Below the pieces are notes generated by a model. The model made no database searches and was not told where the DNA came from. It was given only the letters and a program-made list of their open reading frames with translations. From positions 1 to 23,906 of IMG/VR virus record IMGVR_UViG_3300033144_003201: a stretch of DNA of 23,906 nt; one strand, 5' to 3'. Positions 1 to 7,922 of this stretch are shown one piece after another. The stretch comes from a virus. Position 1 is the stretch's first letter. The number at the start of each line of letters is the position of its first letter. A program made the position numbers and the translations under genes.

Positions 1-1488
1 GTCGCAGACCTCTAATTGTTGTATTTTTTCGTTCCATACTTGAGTACAGACCGAATGCCTTAAGAGCCGCCTTTGTGCGGCCAAGATCCCTAATTTTTGG
101 ACGTGCTGGCTATCATGGACTAAGGGCATATTTAAGCAGTCTGAGGATATATAATCAGTGTTTGTTTTTGCGGCCACAAGTGCCTTATGCAACACTTCTT
201 GACATTCATCAGCTTCGCAATAAGCCACATACAAAGAGTCCTTCCGATCTTCAGCACCAACCCTATTTACTTTGTATTGGTCTTTAATCTGATTCCCGGA
301 CACAATGCCTTTGGTGTGATGTTTCTCAAGGGTGAGTTGTGATTCTTTGGTCAATACCTTCATGTAAATCTTATCTCTAACGATTAAGCGCATATGGCAC
401 TGAATGAGTAATTCGTTTAAAAGCTTGGTTTTGTCCCGCTTATACCAAAAGCCCCCAGACCAGACAAGGCCCCATGCGACATGTATGGCTGCTGCTGCTG
501 CTTGTGCCGTGGCATCAATCTTATCTGATGGTACGCCAAAATCCTCTAGAACATATTCGGTTACATCCGTGGGCGCTGTTTTGGATGAGGTATCACTACG
601 AGAGTATTTGCAAGGCACGTCAAGCATTTTGCCGCCAACCGGAAAATGTCCGGCAGCATCATTAGCGCAGATTATCCATTTGGTCGCCTTGTAATCATTG
701 CCGTCCGATCCGGTGATAGTATAGAACGAGCCACTATTATCCAGATCATAATCATCGTTCGACCATTCACTTCTCGACGGCCAATCCTTAGGGGATTTTA
801 TTTTTGTTATGGTGTAGGTGGGAGCATCCGGCCCCAAAATATAATACAGACAATCCGTACTATAAGCCGCACGAACAGGAATAAATGCCGTCCCGAATAT
901 CACAGGCACACATACATTATCCTTTTTTTCGTTTTCAAGATCGGACGGCCACAAGTCCTGAACTAATGGCGTGTTCGGCCAATCCCCTTTACAATACTTA
1001 TAGAGCCAATCCCTGCACTCCAATTTAAGTGTTTGGTTTACCTGGTAGGCATTTACAACCTCAAAACCAAAGGCCCTTATTTCCGCTTCCTGCTCATCGT
1101 CACCATTAATCGTGGTTGTCCCGTCGATGGTCCATGTTTCACCCGGCGCTCTTGTATGACCTAAATTCGCTTTCATTATTTCTCTGATAGTGACTTCAGC
1201 ACCTTTATAATCGGCAGGATCTAATGGATCGGAATCGGGGGAAGTTAGGGTAATGGTGACTTTGTTGGGGCGAATAATGCCAAACTCTGAACCTGAGCCG
1301 CCCATCACGATAGGGGTAAAATCAATTACCCTGTAAGTATATGAATTTCCTCCGGCAGGCCATGTTTTGGTTTTTCTGGCCCAATAATGAGTATTGCCAT
1401 TCTCCACTACTTCAAACAGCCAGGACCCTTCGGTCTTGACGTTTGCGTCCAAGATATGACTCTGTTGCAAGGTTAAGCCTGTATACAT
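1..1488 (-). CDS. Tail-tip / hub-like protein, 3' end cut off by window edge
   Basis: An open frame of 496 codons runs without a stop from an ATG at 1488 to the left edge, so the C-terminus is missing. The ATG lies 3 bases after the stop of the preceding tail gene, in the same operon orientation. The N-terminal 100 residues look beta-rich; around residues 175-200 there is a stretch of the kind VPVIFGTAFIPVRAAYS, reminiscent of the repeated 'PVvfG' segments in tail-tip and host-specificity proteins. The middle contains an Ala-rich helix (TAQAAAAAIHVAWGL). Its position after the tape measure and a small Dit-like gene is where siphoviruses encode tail hub or tail-tip proteins. The assignment rests on position and general character, not on a recognised catalytic or binding motif. 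Seen: long intact frame. Inferred: tail-tip role. Confidence 0.6.
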   Translation of the reverse strand, partial: MYTGLTLQQSHILDANVKTEGSWLFEVVENGNTHYWARKTKTWPAGGNSYTYRVIDFTPIVMGGSGSEFGIIRPNKVTITLTSPDSDPLDPADYKGAEVTIREIMKANLGHTRAPGETWTIDGTTTINGDDEQEAEIRAFGFEVVNAYQVNQTLKLECRDWLYKYCKGDWPNTPLVQDLWPSDLENEKKDNVCVPVIFGTAFIPVRAAYSTDCLYYILGPDAPTYTITKIKSPKDWPSRSEWSNDDYDLDNSGSFYTITGSDGNDYKATKWIICANDAAGHFPVGGKMLDVPCKYSRSDTSSKTAPTDVTEYVLEDFGVPSDKIDATAQAAAAAIHVAWGLVWSGGFWYKRDKTKLLNELLIQCHMRLIVRDKIYMKVLTKESQLTLEKHHTKGIVSGNQIKDQYKVNRVGAEDRKDSLYVAYCEADECQEVLHKALVAAKTNTDYISSDCLNMPLVHDSQHVQKLGILAAQRRLLRHSVCTQVWNEKIQQLEVCD

Positions 1489-1491
1489 TAT

Positions 1492-1905
1492 TCAGTCTGC
1501 TATTTTTCCTAAAACCTTAAACCTGACTACCGGTATGCCCCGATAAGCGGGGTACATTAGCTCTTCAAAATTGCAATCAAACCGGACAACGTAAGTATGC
1601 CCGTCGGGGTGATCAAATTTAAAACTATTAGTCATCCCGTCGCCATAATTCTCGTCATACCAAAACTCTGTTACTGTCCCAGCATCGGCGGCATCCAAGA
1701 CGTTATATTTAAGCCCTATGAAACATTCAACATTCCCGGCACCAGAAAAATTAATCCTTGTTTCTGATTTACCATCAACGGCTTTATGAATAACCACATT
1801 TTTTTTACCGCTGTTGCTCATTACCGCCTGCGGACTGACTGAAAGCGTCTGGTCCTTATCCGCTACGGCAACATCTACATAGTCGTATAATTCTTTTGCC
1901 GCCAT
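1492..1905 (-). CDS. Small tail protein, distal-tail / minor-tail-like
   Basis: The 137-residue product begins MAAKELYDYVDVAVADKDQT and looks all-beta with short strands. The C-terminal half has FKFDHPDGHTYVVRFDCNFE followed by VVRFKVLGKI, a pattern like the 'tVRF' region of small distal tail or minor tail proteins. It follows the tape measure gene in the same direction and stops 3 bases before the next tail-tip gene, so the two are likely co-translated. A ribosome site is present upstream as AGGTGAAG. Between it and the tape measure gene lies an oppositely oriented lipoprotein gene. The tail role is supported by position; the Dit-like label is a guess from length and strand pattern. Confidence 0.5.
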   Translation of the reverse strand: MAAKELYDYVDVAVADKDQTLSVSPQAVMSNSGKKNVVIHKAVDGKSETRINFSGAGNVECFIGLKYNVLDAADAGTVTEFWYDENYGDGMTNSFKFDHPDGHTYVVRFDCNFEELMYPAYRGIPVVRFKVLGKIAD

Positions 1906-1930
1906 AAGTCTTCACCTGCCTTAAATTTTG

Positions 1931-1960
1931 TTGACAGTTAATTTAATAAGTGTTTATTAT
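1931..1960 (+). promoter_or_regulatory. Sigma70-type promoter for the lipoprotein gene
   Basis: TTGACA (1931-1936) and TATTAT (1955-1960) are separated by 18 bases. The -35 is perfect and the -10 matches five of six consensus bases. The start codon at 1967 is only 6 bases past the -10, so the transcript would begin at or next to the ATG. Confidence 0.6.
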
Positions 1961-1966
1961 TTAAGT

Positions 1967-2113
1967 ATGAAAAAAATAATATTGTTTATATTGTGCTTAT
2001 GTTTTATTTTTGGTTGTGGTGGCGATATGGATACGCCTAATGATTATGTTGAACCCACTGCTATATATAAATGCCCGCCAAAACCCAAAGTTATCCGATA
2101 TTCTGACAATTAA
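1967..2113 (+). CDS. Small lipoprotein, moron in the tail module
   Basis: A 48-residue product beginning MKKIILFILCLCFIFGCGGD is a clear lipoprotein precursor: two lysines, a hydrophobic stretch and a lipobox IFGC that would leave a 32-residue mature peptide with Cys at its N-terminus. Gly at +2 suggests outer-membrane sorting under the enteric Lol rule. The mature part is Pro-rich and has a second Cys (YKCPPKPK). It is the only plus-strand gene in the tail region, has its own promoter, and its stop overlaps the tape measure stop (convergent). A longer reading from an ATG at 1928 would run through the -35 box and spoil the signal peptide. Small phage lipoproteins such as T5 Llp and TP-J34 Ltp block superinfection; a similar role here is inference. 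Confidence 0.75.
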   Translation: MKKIILFILCLCFIFGCGGDMDTPNDYVEPTAIYKCPPKPKVIRYSDN

Positions 2114-5100
2114 TTACCCACTGCGCTCTGGATAGCGCCTTGCACGTCCTCATTAGTCTCTATTACTTCCGCTATGGCCTGACCTAATTCATGACCGTCC
2201 AGGTATATATGACTTGTGACAGTCACTTGATTATTCACATATATTTCCTGTTGCTCTTGTGCTTGTTTTTCTTGTGCCTCTTGGACCCAAGGCATTGCCT
2301 GAGTATCAGAGATAACCCCGGCAACCGAGGGATCATACCCGCCATAGGCTTTCATGTAGTCTAAGTACCCAGACTTGGCAAAGCTGGCAAATTCACTGAA
2401 TGCGTCCGGGTCAAAGTATGCTGATTCGTATAATTTTTGGTATTCGGCTTGTATGCCTTCCAAGCTTACTGCCGGGGCGTATTGACCCACGGTTAATTCC
2501 CGCAAGAAGGATTCGACTGGGCCTAAGATTGCGGCTGTATTTTCACCAAGAGCGTCAACAGTAAGGCCAAGGGAATCGGTAACGGTATTCAGTGCATCTG
2601 TAACTTTATCAAAAACAGGTTCCATCTCTGCCAGGTATGCTGTTAGGTCCTCGTTAGCAGGAAATGCCTTCACGATATCAGATATTTCCAGCCCCCCCGA
2701 TGTGGCTAATTCAGACCATTGATTTCCTGTATATGTTCTCCCTCCGTAACTTATAGCAGCAGAGGGATTAGTCAAATTAGCCACTCGATTTTGTGCTGTA
2801 TAATATTCTTCAAGAGTGGGGTATTTGCCCCCAGTACTTCTAGTCCACCCCCATAATGGATATGTCGCATCTTTCACTTTATCCCCCAGGGTCACTATAT
2901 CCTGAGCTTTTTTAAGCTCATCAGTTTTGTATTGCTCAAATCCTAATGCTAATACTTTATCAGGTTGTGTATATTCGCTAACTTTAGAAAAAGCAGGTTC
3001 AAAAAGATTCATGAGGGGTTTTAAAGCATCAGTCGCCATAATTTTAGTAAATGCCTCAACCACACTGCCACCCATATCAGATTTGAAAGCATTTATAAAT
3101 GTTTGATATTCTTGGCTTTGGTATGCTTCTAAAAATCCGTTACTAATAGATGACCCCATGCTAGATGAAAAATCCTGCATAAAATCTTCTAACATGCTAA
3201 ACCATGCTTCATTTGCTATGGTCAATAATTGAGACTGCTGTTCACTTTGTTGGGCGTAAATTATTTCTTTAAAGTTTGGCCCATCATCACCACCAAATAA
3301 CCCACCCAATAAACCCCCGGCAATCATACCAATAGGCCCACCGAATGAGCCTAAAGCTGCTATACTACTCCCAAGTGCCATGCCGCCCATACTACCAACA
3401 GCACCACCAACATCACCCATACCATAACCCATGGCTCCAGCGCCGACGTAAGGCATCATAGCTGACCCCCTCACAGCACCTTCCGGTAATGGCCCCATAA
3501 AATTCGGTGAATAAAGATTGCCCATCATACCGCCTACCATCTGATTAACCATAGGCGATATAAATTTCTTTTTAGCGATATCTGCCGCAGTATCAGCAAA
3601 AATCCTGCTAATGGATTTGCCTAATTTTTTCCATGCTTCTTCCTGCCCCATAAGCAAATCTGCAAAAGCATCACCAAGAGTATCCGTGATCCCATCAGCT
3701 ACACTATGCCAAATTTCCATTGTTTCTTTGGCAAGCGTCTCTTGTGCTTCCAGATACTCACTGTTGTATTTAGCCAGCATCATGTCTTTGTAATTGGTGA
3801 GGTGGGCGAAATCCTGTTGCTCATGCATATATGTTTCTTTGGTTGTCTCATACCACCGCATGAGTTGATCAATTTTAAATTCTGTGGTGCCAAGGACTTG
3901 TTTTCTAATTTTTTTCTGAACTTCTTCTTCTAAGGCAACGAATTGCTCGGAGGGGGCTCTAGGATGTTTAGGTGTAGCGGCCTCTATTATTTGTGTTTGT
4001 GCGCCGAATGATTCACTGCCATACATTAAGGCCCCTAGCAAATTCGGCAAGATATTTGTCCTTGGATCTCTGTTTATGTTATAAGCAATATCATCTTGAA
4101 GGCTGATAAAGCTTTGCTTGATTGCTTCAAGCTTTTTAATAAACTTATTAGTGACTTTTTCATTTTCTTCAGGGCTACCAATAATCTTTTCTAATAAAGT
4201 CTTTGGTGTCGTGGGGGTTAAAGGTGCCAATGGCCCATGTTCAAAAGCATCACTTAAATAATCAGAATAATTTTTTCTTTCTTTTACTAACCTTTCCCAT
4301 TCCTTATTGTGTTCAGCCGCCTCTTTCAACCAATCTACAAATCTGTCAACCGTTTTAGCCACGGGGAATTTGTCCATTATCTCATCAAAAACAGGCCCAA
4401 TTTTTTTTACGGTAGGGATAAAAACCTCATCGACAAATGATACAACCATTTCAAATGCTGTAATCATCCCAATAGCACTGTCAATTACTCCTGTTGCTGT
4501 CTTTTTAGCCCACTCGTCCATCCTGCCTGATTTTTTAAATTCATCAAAAGCGGCATTAATACCTTTTATATTGGTGATTAACGCCTCTAATACGCCAGTC
4601 TTGACCATAATAGCGTTAAAAAAATCACCCATACGCTCTTTAGCTTCTTTCATCTGATCAGCGTATGCCTTCCAAGCTCCATAGCCCTCACGAATAGCCA
4701 TTACCTGATCTTGAACATGGTGTTCGACCTGCTCCAGAACCCCCTCAAACCCCTTCAACGCAAATATGGTTTTATCAATAGGAATAGCAAGACGCCGAAG
4801 CTCTCCTGTCATACCAAGAGATGCTTTACCGAAGATCCTGGCCGACTGCTCCATCGTCCTGCCGGTAAAGGCCGATAAATCCACCATGGCCTTAGTAACT
4901 CTTGGAACTAACTCTTCTGGGATACGGGTAAATGATAAAAGTGCTTTTTGGCCTTGGATAATAAATTCATCCCCAATGCCGGTTAATTGCTGGATGCTTT
5001 TGGCCATTTTTAAGGTGTCATCATAAAAGGATTGGGAGAACCTGTTGCTTGTCACCATAGCCTGTTTTAATTGCTGCTCGGCTATGGATTGAGCGCCTGA

Positions 5101-5359
5101 GAGTTTCATCCACCCGGCAATCATCCCCTCAAAGTTCATAGCCACACGGTAAGCTTTCCCTAAAAGATAAACTTTGGCGGCCAAATTAACGTAGGCGGAT
5201 TGGAGCCCTCCCATGGATTTAGTGTGCTTTTCCCACGCCTTCTCCATCTTTTGAACGGTAGAGGTTACGTCCTTATACAGTTTGCCTTTTTCTTTCAAAT
5301 ACTTAACGGTATCTAAATCTAGCTCAACAAAATATCGTTCCGACTGGCTTGCCTGCCAT
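2110..5359 (-). CDS. Tail tape measure protein, frameshifted near its start
   Basis: The long frame (to 5298) encodes over 1,060 residues typical of a tape measure: helical coiled-coil-prone N-terminal third, a Gly/Ala-rich hydrophobic segment in the middle (stretches such as GGAVGSMGGMALGSSIAALG and GMIAGGLLGGLFGG), and a long helical C-terminal part. It sets tail length during assembly and is expelled into the host envelope at infection. The best start is an ATG at 5359 with GGAGG 10 bases upstream, giving MAGKPVGTIF; one extra base in a T4 run (5329-5332) then shifts the frame, after which VELDLDTVKYLKEKGKLYKD continues. Removing that base gives 1,082 codons. As written, translation would have to restart at a weak TTG (5298) or similar. 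At the usual 1.5 angstrom per residue the tail would be about 160 nm. Confidence 0.88.
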
Positions 5360-6041
5360 TATCGGGGTCCCTCCTTTTGCAAGGCGGGTATTAAACCATT
5401 GCGACAGAAAGCCTTAAGTTTCTGCCGTAACTTTATAGGTCTAAATAATTCTTTCCACCAAACAATCAAAGTTTCATACCCGTATTGAGCAAAAAAATCT
5501 TTACGGGTTTTTTCTTCTTGTGGTTTGTGCCAAAATTTACCAAATAATTCAATAACTTGTAGCATATCCTTGTTTATAAAATCTGGAACTTTTCCATCTA
5601 TCACAACTTTACCGTCACCAACAAATTCCCATCCATCAGGCGATACTTCATTAATATATCCCATTAATTTTATTTCGCTTTTATTAGTTAGATCAATGAT
5701 TGGGCTTTTAAACCTTTTTCTTTTGATCCCTGGTTTGCTCCATGCTTGGCTTATTTTTTCGGAGACACGTTTTTTAAACTCAGGGTCCGCCCATTTTTTC
5801 TTCATCGCTTCAGTGCCAAAATGACCACACCCACAACTTTTTGTGCCGCCCGCCCTCAATGATTTACTATTTGCAATTTTTGTATTGCCACAGTCACATT
5901 TACATAGCCATAAAGTATTATGTTGTCTGTCTCTCCCTTTTATTTCTATAGTTTTAACTTTCCAAACCTTTGGCCGGTTAAATCAATTATTTGTGACGTC
6001 TTGCGTTTTGTATTTTTTTTTGCTAATGTAGGTTTAGCCAT
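5359..6041 (-). pseudogene. Vsr-like homing endonuclease with zinc-finger N-terminus, frameshifted
   Basis: The ATG at 6041 (AGGAG 10 bases upstream) starts MAKPTLAKKNTKRKTSQ, followed by IIDLTGQRFGKLK, the usual opening of phage homing nucleases. A stop then appears, but the -1 frame continues KTIEIKGRDRQHNTLWLCKCDCGN, SLRAGGTKSCGC (a Cys-rich DNA-binding module), a basic repeat EAMKKKWADPEFKKRVSEK, and a C-terminal nuclease: VPDFI, QVIELFGKFWH, YGYETLIVWWKEL. That last set of motifs fits the Vsr/EDxHD fold used by some homing endonucleases. The shift lies at an A4 run (5952-5955); one more A would restore 227 residues. The stop codon overlaps the tape measure ATG as TAATG. An in-frame 36-codon leader (6149-6042) also exists but the AGGAG site favours 6041. 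Either a true lesion or a -1 shift on AAA. Confidence 0.75.
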
Positions 6042-6160
6042 GACATCATATCTCCTATATATGAAGTTATTGGTTAGAGGGGGAAGCAAGCCCAATACTT
6101 GTTTCTCTCTCGTTAAGTTATACCCCATATCTTGTTGTAATTCAAGCATTTTCTTTAAAT

Positions 6161-6616
6161 TTACCTCACTCCTAAAATTGACCGCATTTCCGGTATTGAA
6201 GAATATAAAGCAGGCCGTAAAAATGATTGCCGTTCTGTCCTGCTGGTCCCAAACTCTACGAATCGAGCATAAAATACCCTAAAATTCCCTGCATATACGC
6301 GCACGTTATGGCTCTTTTTCCAATAATGGCCGCTTTTCGTTGTTAAAAATTTGCTGCCTTTATGCCTTGGCGTTAATCCCGCTTTCGTCTTTTTCCTTAC
6401 CACACGAATAGACCGCCTCAGACTCCAAGGTTCTCTTGCTGTCCATTCCTGACCAGCATGTTTACCTTTTTTATAGGGAGGTCTGCTGACTTCTCCGGCC
6501 GGACACTTAACCCTTGCCCAATCAGCCACAACCTCAGCGCACGCAGTCAGCCTTTGCATGGCTTCCTCGTTAAATTCGCCGTCGTATTTATCTGGATTCC
6601 AATTTTCCAAACGCAT
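6161..6616 (-). CDS. HK97 gp10-like tail completion protein
   Basis: The 151-residue product carries the hallmarks of the HK97 gp10 family: an N-terminal helix (EEAMQRLTACAEVVADWARVKCP), a basic middle, and the C-terminal NVRVYAGNFRVFYARFVEFG followed by TSRTERQSFLRPAL, where 'Y.rfvEfGT....a.PFlRPA' is the family signature. Such proteins help join tail to head or complete the tail. The ATG overlaps the stop of the chaperone extension as TAATG, so translation is coupled. The position, after the tail assembly chaperone instead of before the tail tube gene, is uncommon for this family. The 120 bases after it hold only a 36-codon frame leading into the endonuclease gene and no clear gene of their own. 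Confidence 0.8.
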   Translation of the reverse strand: MRLENWNPDKYDGEFNEEAMQRLTACAEVVADWARVKCPAGEVSRPPYKKGKHAGQEWTAREPWSLRRSIRVVRKKTKAGLTPRHKGSKFLTTKSGHYWKKSHNVRVYAGNFRVFYARFVEFGTSRTERQSFLRPALYSSIPEMRSILGVR

Positions 6617-7439
6617 TATTTTTGCTTCCCTAAGTCATTTGACTCCTTGTCTTTCTGGATTTGCTGGCATATATTAAATAGCTTTTGCACTTTTCTAAGG
6701 CATTCCTCTTGGTTCCTAATCTTACAAACACCCATAGCCTCTATAACAGCAAGTATATTGATATCAATAACGTCGCCCATCCCGGCTGTTATAACCTGAC
6801 GCCTACAAATCATAAATATCTTTACGGCGTCCTGGTTCTCTTCAAGTACATTCACCCGGCATTTATAACAAGGAGGATCTTGAGGTGGTCGCTTATCAGC
6901 CCATACAATCTTACATTCTGGACAGGTGGGGGCATATTCATCAAGCCACGCTGCCCATTCCTCTAGTTTTTTTCCGTTTTTTCTATCCTTTCCCTTTTTT
7001 CACCTTCTAAAACTTTCAGGCATTTATTGACAAAGCGATCAAACGGTGGCGACTTCTTCAGCTTTAATTTGTTTTCCTTTGTGCATTCTAAGACTTCGCC
7101 TTTAACTTTAAAGAACTCAAGGCCTGTGATGATGTAATCCCATGTATCATCAGCCTCTTTTTTTATCTCCTTCGGGGTTAAATCTTTGAAATACTCAATT
7201 CTTTCCATACTTCTTGTCTTTGTATTAAGAACGTGCTCAACGGCTTTTTTTCGTGCAAGATACCTCTCTTGTAAAAACGGATATGGCGACCTGACCCTGA
7301 CCCTCGCCTTGGGCGCAGGCTCCTCAAAAATCCATTCCTCTGTTTCTTTATCAAGATATGAATTTTGATAAGGGAACCATTCGCCCTCTTCTATACTTTC
7401 TATGTCAACCTCTACGCCTTCATAAATAACTTCCGACAT
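6616..7439 (-). CDS. Tail assembly chaperone, -1 frameshifted long form (GT-like)
   Basis: A -1 slip on A AAA AAC (6972-6966) moves ribosomes from the TAG-terminated frame into one that continues KKLEEWAAWLDEYAPTCPEC and onward for about 117 codons to a TAA at 6618-6616. The extension holds a zinc-ribbon-like pair, CPEC and CYKC, 18 residues apart, then a helical domain (ENQDAVKIFMICRRQVITAG). In lambda the T extension recruits tail tube subunits to the G-coated tape measure; this extension should do the same. An independent start inside the extension is unlikely, because the first usable ATG would come after the zinc ribbon. The stop overlaps the next gene's ATG (TAATG). This is the one frame change in the window that is almost surely programmed. 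Confidence 0.8.
6963..7439 (-). CDS. Tail assembly chaperone, short form (G-like)
   Basis: This 158-residue acidic-then-basic, helix-rich protein lies between the tail tube and tape measure genes, exactly where lambda G and its analogues sit. It has no catalytic motif. It ends ...KRERIEKTEKN with the stop TAG directly after the slippery A AAA AAC, so most ribosomes would make this short form. The chaperone coats the tape measure and recruits tail tube subunits during assembly; that is family knowledge, applied here through position and the frameshift architecture. Confidence 0.8.
   Translation of the reverse strand: MSEVIYEGVEVDIESIEEGEWFPYQNSYLDKETEEWIFEEPAPKARVRVRSPYPFLQERYLARKKAVEHVLNTKTRSMERIEYFKDLTPKEIKKEADDTWDYIITGLEFFKVKGEVLECTKENKLKLKKSPPFDRFVNKCLKVLEGEKRERIEKTEKN
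6966..6972 (-). promoter_or_regulatory. -1 ribosomal frameshift slippery site
   Basis: On the minus strand the zero-frame codons are GAA AAA AAC TAG, which contain the canonical heptamer A AAA AAC with the stop immediately after it. The -1 frame is open for over 115 codons beyond the stop and encodes a zinc-ribbon domain. Confidence 0.85.
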
Positions 7440-7478
7440 ATAAATTTCTACCTTTCTGCTTTTATCAAAGCATGTTAA

Positions 7479-7919
7479 TTAAGTTACTCTTTCTAATGCT
7501 GCTCCGGACACTTTCCCGTTAAAAGAAACCGTCCCGAGGCTATTTTTTTCCAGTGTGAACGCATTAAAGTTTGAAAGTTTAATATCCCCACCACTCGCAA
7601 CACGCCAAAAAGAATATGTTGTCCCTGCCGCACCGGCACCATATTGGTCATAAAAATATAGATTTGTGAGTCCTGAAGTAGTTGTTTTAAGAGCGTTTAA
7701 AGCTGCCTGCCCATTAGTATCATCAGGGTCATAATTACCGGAAAACGTTATTTCCCCAGCATCATCAATGCCAGCACGTGTCCATGTCTTAACCGTATCG
7801 CCAAAAGATGTATCTTCTAAAAGACCGGCGGTATAACCGCTTGCCGTTATTGTGCCGATATTTGCCACTGTATTTGCACCATACATTACACGAACTTTTC
7901 TTCCGCCAATACTGGCCAT
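7479..7919 (-). CDS. Major tail tube protein
   Basis: The 146-residue beta-rich protein begins MASIGGRKVRVMYGANTVAN and contains EITFSGNYDPDD and FNGKVSG, patterns common to siphovirus tail tube subunits (strand - acidic loop - strand, with a conserved 'f.G.v' near the end). It has a strong GGGAGGAAA ribosome site, as expected for an abundant structural protein, and lies directly upstream of the tail assembly chaperone. It would polymerise into hexameric rings around the tape measure. The order tube - chaperone - tape measure is the main support. Confidence 0.8.
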   Translation of the reverse strand: MASIGGRKVRVMYGANTVANIGTITASGYTAGLLEDTSFGDTVKTWTRAGIDDAGEITFSGNYDPDDTNGQAALNALKTTTSGLTNLYFYDQYGAGAAGTTYSFWRVASGGDIKLSNFNAFTLEKNSLGTVSFNGKVSGAALERVT

Positions 7920-7922
7920 AAT

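Noticed and set aside
404-966. Overlapping plus-strand frames of 63-106 codons near the left edge
   Set aside because: They are shadows of the intact 496-codon minus-strand frame, without ribosome sites or recognisable sequence.
6042-6149. 36-codon in-frame extension before the endonuclease start
   Set aside because: No convincing ribosome site, and AGGAG sits before the internal ATG at 6041; no recognisable protein.
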